Source: Planctomycetales bacterium (GTDB taxonomy: Bacteria > Planctomycetota > Planctomycetia > Pirellulales > Thermoguttaceae). Taken from it: a DNA stretch of 9,050 bases. The stretch lies in contig SKZG01000386.1 in NCBI GenBank assembly GCA_007127495.1, forward strand, positions 1-9,050, given 5' to 3'. A program made the position numbers and the translations under genes. The notes beneath the pieces were generated by a model. It ran no database searches. It had not been told where the DNA came from and saw nothing but the letters and a program-made list of their open reading frames with translations. Numbering within the stretch: position 1 is the stretch's first letter; every line of letters begins with the position of its first letter. Below are positions 6,693 through 9,050 of this stretch, in pieces.

Positions 6693-8285
6693 ATGCCTAA
6701 AAACCGCGTACTAGCCTGCTGGATTGGCCACAACGACATGCGCGCGATGGCGGCCACGTTGCCCTCGCCGCATCAGGAAGAGATACTCCGGTCGCTGGGC
6801 GGGCCGACTCCGGTCGCGGGCGAACTCGGACCTATCAAGTCGCTCTTGCAGCAGGAGCGCTTCGACGAGATCCGGTTGCTGAGCAACTATCCCCCGACTT
6901 GGGAGGAGCAGTTTGCTGACTGGCTTGGCGGGGCGGTTAGCGTCAATCATGTGGCCTTGAACAATCCGACCGATTACGCTGAAATCTTTGTACTCGCCGA
7001 CGCTGAACTCGCCCGACTCAAAGCGGAAAGAGTCTGGTCCGAAACCGATTTGGCCATCCACCTCAGCCCCGGCAGCCCTGCCATGGCGGCCGTGTGGTTG
7101 CTGTTGGGCAAGACACGCTATCCGGCCACGTTCTATCAGACCTACAAGGGGAAGGCGTGGGTGACCGACGTTCCATTCAATATCGCGGTCGATTTCGCCC
7201 CTGAGGTGTTCCGCCACCCCGACGCTCACTTGCAGCACTTGACCTCACTGAGCCCAGGCGAAATCGAGGGCTTCGAGCAGATCATTGGCAACAGCCGGGC
7301 GATTCGCCTGGCCGTCGGCAGGGCGAAACGTGCAGCCGTGCGGAACGTGCCCGTGCTAATCCTTGGTGAAAGCGGCACCGGCAAGGAGTTGTTTGCCAAG
7401 GCAATCCACTATTCGAGTTCACGGCGAGCGGGCCCATTTCTGGCCATCAACTGCGCCGCCGTATCGCGCGAGTTGCTCGAATCGGAATTGTTCGGTCACG
7501 CCAAGGGCGCCTTCACCGGGGCCGATCGCGACCGCAAGGGCGCGTTCGAGGAAGCCGACGGTGGAACCCTCTTTCTCGATGAGGTCGGCGAATGCGACGC
7601 GGAAATGCAGGCCAAGCTGCTCCGCGTTCTCCAGCCGCCCGACGACGCCGACCCCTGCCATCGAACATTCTACCGCGTGGGCGAATCGCTACAGCGGCAC
7701 AGCAGCGTCCGGATCATCGCTGCCACGAATGCCGACCTGACCACCGCGATCCACGAGGGCCGATTCCGCGACGACCTGTACTATCGCTTGGCGGTGCTCA
7801 CGGTCAAAGTACCTGCACTGAGGGAACGGCAGGGCGACATCCCGAAGATCACCGCTCACCTCCTGGACCGAATCAACCGGCAGTTCGAGCGGGACGAGCC
7901 GGGGTATCGGCACAAATCGATTTCTGATTCCGCAATTGTGTTTGTGCAGCGACACCACTGGCGCGGCAATGTGCGCCAGCTCTACAATGCCCTGCTGCAA
8001 GCGGCCGTCATGGCCGAGGGTGATTCGCTCATCGATCACGATATCGCCGACGCCGTGGCCGAGATCGACGTTGAGGCGCGGCGCGATACCGTGCTGGACC
8101 AGCCGCTGGGCGAAGGCTTCAACCTCCAGCAGCACCTCAACGACATCCACAGGCATTACCTGCGGCGGGCCATGCAGGATGCGAGCGGCGTGAAAACGCG
8201 CGCGGCGAAGCTGCTTGGCATACCCAACTACCAGACCCTCGATGCCCAACTGAAACGGCTTAGAATCGACGACACCTGGCAATAA
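6693..8285 (+). CDS. RtcR-like sigma-54-dependent activator with N-terminal CARF-like domain
   Basis: The 530-residue protein has the length and layout of RtcR, the activator of RNA repair genes. Residues 1-185 form a Rossmann-like sensor: [11 protein letters not shown] at the start, and [18 protein letters not shown] at 123-140, where CARF proteins and RtcR carry a Gly/Thr-rich ligand loop followed by a helix. Residues about 193-440 are the AAA+ domain: Walker A GESGTGKE (225-232), sigma-54 contact loop GAFTGA (272-277), Walker [10 protein letters not shown] (292-300), the arginine-bearing [10 protein letters not shown] (357-366) and sensor II GNVRQL (425-430). The C-terminus (about 485-526) is a Fis-type HTH with [16 protein letters not shown]. 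It should hydrolyse ATP to open sigma-54 promoters once a ligand relieves the sensor. ATG at 6693 is preferred to TTG at 6681 by length and codon. A sigma-54 promoter and an HsdR gene follow, so the downstream restriction genes are the likely target. The ligand is unknown. Confidence 0.9.
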   Translation: MPKNRVLACWIGHNDMRAMAATLPSPHQEEILRSLGGPTPVAGELGPIKSLLQQERFDEIRLLSNYPPTWEEQFADWLGGAVSVNHVALNNPTDYAEIFVLADAELARLKAERVWSETDLAIHLSPGSPAMAAVWLLLGKTRYPATFYQTYKGKAWVTDVPFNIAVDFAPEVFRHPDAHLQHLTSLSPGEIEGFEQIIGNSRAIRLAVGRAKRAAVRNVPVLILGESGTGKELFAKAIHYSSSRRAGPFLAINCAAVSRELLESELFGHAKGAFTGADRDRKGAFEEADGGTLFLDEVGECDAEMQAKLLRVLQPPDDADPCHRTFYRVGESLQRHSSVRIIAATNADLTTAIHEGRFRDDLYYRLAVLTVKVPALRERQGDIPKITAHLLDRINRQFERDEPGYRHKSISDSAIVFVQRHHWRGNVRQLYNALLQAAVMAEGDSLIDHDIADAVAEIDVEARRDTVLDQPLGEGFNLQQHLNDIHRHYLRRAMQDASGVKTRAAKLLGIPNYQTLDAQLKRLRIDDTWQ

Positions 8286-8318
8286 GGACAACGGCCGGCT
8301 TGCCGAAAGCCCCCCTTT

Positions 8319-8342
8319 GTGCCAGAATCGCCATATTGGCAC
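8319..8342. repeat. Inverted repeat GTGCCA-N12-TGGCAC overlapping the sigma-54 -24 box
   Basis: GTGCCA at 8319-8324 and TGGCAC at 8337-8342 are exact complements with a 12-base spacer. The right arm is the -24 element of the sigma-54 promoter. It could be chance, an RNA hairpin at the end of the activator transcript, or a protein site that would compete with sigma-54 binding. Confidence 0.35.
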
Positions 8343-8352
8343 GCCGGTTGCA
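8337..8352 (+). promoter_or_regulatory. Sigma-54 (RpoN) promoter of hsdR
   Basis: TGGCACGCCGGTTGCA matches the sigma-54 consensus TGGCACG-N4-TTGC(A/T) at every conserved base. GG at 8338-8339 and GC at 8350-8351 are separated by exactly 10 bases, the invariant -24/-12 spacing. The predicted start is near 8363. It lies between the stop of a sigma-54 activator and the start of hsdR and points at hsdR, so the genomic context supports it strongly. Confidence 0.85.
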
Positions 8353-8391
8353 ACTGTGCCCGGCATGGCTCATCCGCCTCAACCAGAACTG

Positions 8392-9050
8392 ATGAAATCG
8401 GTCAACTTCGAGTTCCTCAGACCAAACTGGCCTGAACTCGCCTCGCTGGGCGGGTTTGCCGAGGCGTATGCGCACACGGACGCATCCAGCGCGCTGGTGA
8501 AACTCAGGGCGTTTGTCGAGCAACTGGTCGAGTCGGTCTACCAGCGGCTCGCCTTGCCTCGCCCTATTCAGCCGAACTTGATCGATCTGCTCCGAGAGGA
8601 CGCTTTCCGGGGGGCGGTGCCCCGCGTCGTGGTCGATACGATGCATGCCGTCCGCATCGAGGGCAACAAGGCCGCCCACGGTGCCGAGGCGAAGACGGAA
8701 ACCGCGCTGTGGCTTCTGAAGGAGAGCCACCGGTTGGGGCAATGGCTGTACATGACCTTCACGGGCGCGGCGGCGGGCGCCATCTTGGTGTACCAGGAAC
8801 CCTCGCCCGGCGCTCCTGGCGACAGGTCGAAGGGAGAACTGAAGCGCGAGAAGAAGGCGATCCTCGAGAAGCTGGCCTCACAAGAGGCGCAGATGCAGAA
8901 GATCCTCGACGACCTGGCCGCAGCACGGCAGAGCGCCGCCGAAGCCAAGGCCTCCGAAGAGGAACTCCGTGTGCGCCTTCAGGCGGCGCAGCACGTGGCC
9001 AGCGTCCTCGACTTCAGCGAAGCGGAAACCCGGAAGCACCTGATCGACAC
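8392..9050 (+). CDS. hsdR: Type I restriction enzyme R subunit with DUF4145 domain (5' part)
   Basis: The reading frame is open to the right edge, giving 219 complete codons of a protein that is usually about 1000 residues or longer. HsdR is the ATP-driven motor and nuclease of type I restriction. The N-terminus MKSVNFEFLRPNWPELASLG with a DUF4145 domain (about 20-125: ALVKLRAFVEQLVESVY, NLIDLL, MHAVRIEGNKAAHG, ALWLLKESHRLGQWLY) is typical of one HsdR branch, which includes EcoEI-like enzymes. A charged, Ala/Glu/Lys-rich coiled coil follows (about 147-202). DFSEAETRKHLID at 207-219 matches the start of the HsdR endonuclease domain. The motor and PD-(D/E)XK residues lie outside the window. ATG at 8392 is preferred because the sigma-54 start near 8363 would leave only 2 leader bases before the alternative in-frame ATG at 8365. 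No good SD is seen. hsdM/hsdS are not visible, so a restriction role is inferred from family. Confidence 0.8.
   Translation, partial: MKSVNFEFLRPNWPELASLGGFAEAYAHTDASSALVKLRAFVEQLVESVYQRLALPRPIQPNLIDLLREDAFRGAVPRVVVDTMHAVRIEGNKAAHGAEAKTETALWLLKESHRLGQWLYMTFTGAAAGAILVYQEPSPGAPGDRSKGELKREKKAILEKLASQEAQMQKILDDLAAARQSAAEAKASEEELRVRLQAAQHVASVLDFSEAETRKHLID

Noticed and set aside
6467..6757. Minus-strand frame of 96 codons in the intergenic gap
   Set aside because: Basic, Pro/Arg-rich shadow that covers the transposase-like remnant and the start of the activator; no motif.
6693..8285. CRISPR-linked context for the CARF-like protein
   Set aside because: No repeat-spacer array and no cas gene were found on either strand in the window.
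8297..8311. Small hairpin GGCTT-N5-AAGCC after the activator stop as a terminator
   Set aside because: The stem is only 5 bases and no T-run follows, so a factor-independent terminator is not supported.
8308..8324. Reverse-strand TGGCAC as a divergent sigma-54 promoter
   Set aside because: No GC follows at the required 10-base spacing; the downstream bases are a run of G.
8262..8330. AGAATCG repeated at 8262-8268 and 8324-8330 as activator binding sites
   Set aside because: Seven bases repeated once and without symmetry could be chance; the second copy is also too close to the -24 element for a usual upstream site.

Overview
The window looks like a piece of a high-GC, Gram-negative-type chromosome with an outer membrane, shown by a secretin and a lipoprotein with a lipobox. 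I favour a planctomycete, from the long Pro/Ala-rich linkers, the few clear ribosome binding sites and the style of the pilus genes. That assignment is an inference. No tRNA, rRNA or CRISPR array was seen.

Region 1 (1-4544, + strand) is the distal part of a type IV pilus / type II secretion operon. It holds the end of a PilO-like gene, a PilP/GspC-like inner-membrane connector, a 774-residue PilQ/GspD-type secretin with an unusual C-terminal extension, and a TPR lipoprotein overlapping the secretin stop by 4 bases (ATGA). Together they would form the inner-membrane platform, the periplasmic link and the outer-membrane channel, with the lipoprotein as a possible pilotin.

Region 2 (4524-6275, - strand) is hcp, a class I hybrid-cluster protein with every expected cluster ligand, convergent with and overlapping the TPR gene by 21 bases. 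Its upstream region has an FNR/DNR-type box placed at exactly -41.5 from a plausible start site, which fits control by low oxygen or nitrosative stress.

Region 3 (about 6276-6692) has no intact gene. It holds a TTCG-rich degenerate repeat tract, two strong palindromes and a short decayed fragment resembling the N-terminus of a REP-associated (IS200-like) transposase, followed by an extended -10 promoter for the next gene.

Region 4 (6657-9050, + strand) is the most interesting part. A 530-residue sigma-54 activator built like RtcR (N-terminal CARF-like ligand domain, AAA+ with GAFTGA, Fis-type HTH) is followed 106 bases later by the start of a type I restriction subunit (HsdR with an N-terminal DUF4145 domain). 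Between them lies a near-perfect sigma-54 promoter (TGGCACG-N4-TTGCA, GG-N10-GC). The layout suggests a restriction system held silent until a ligand, perhaps a cyclic oligonucleotide or an RNA-end signal, switches on the activator. I know of RtcR controlling RNA repair genes; a CARF-sigma-54 switch on a restriction system would be a distinct, possibly undescribed arrangement. The hsdR gene runs off the window, so hsdM/hsdS cannot be seen.
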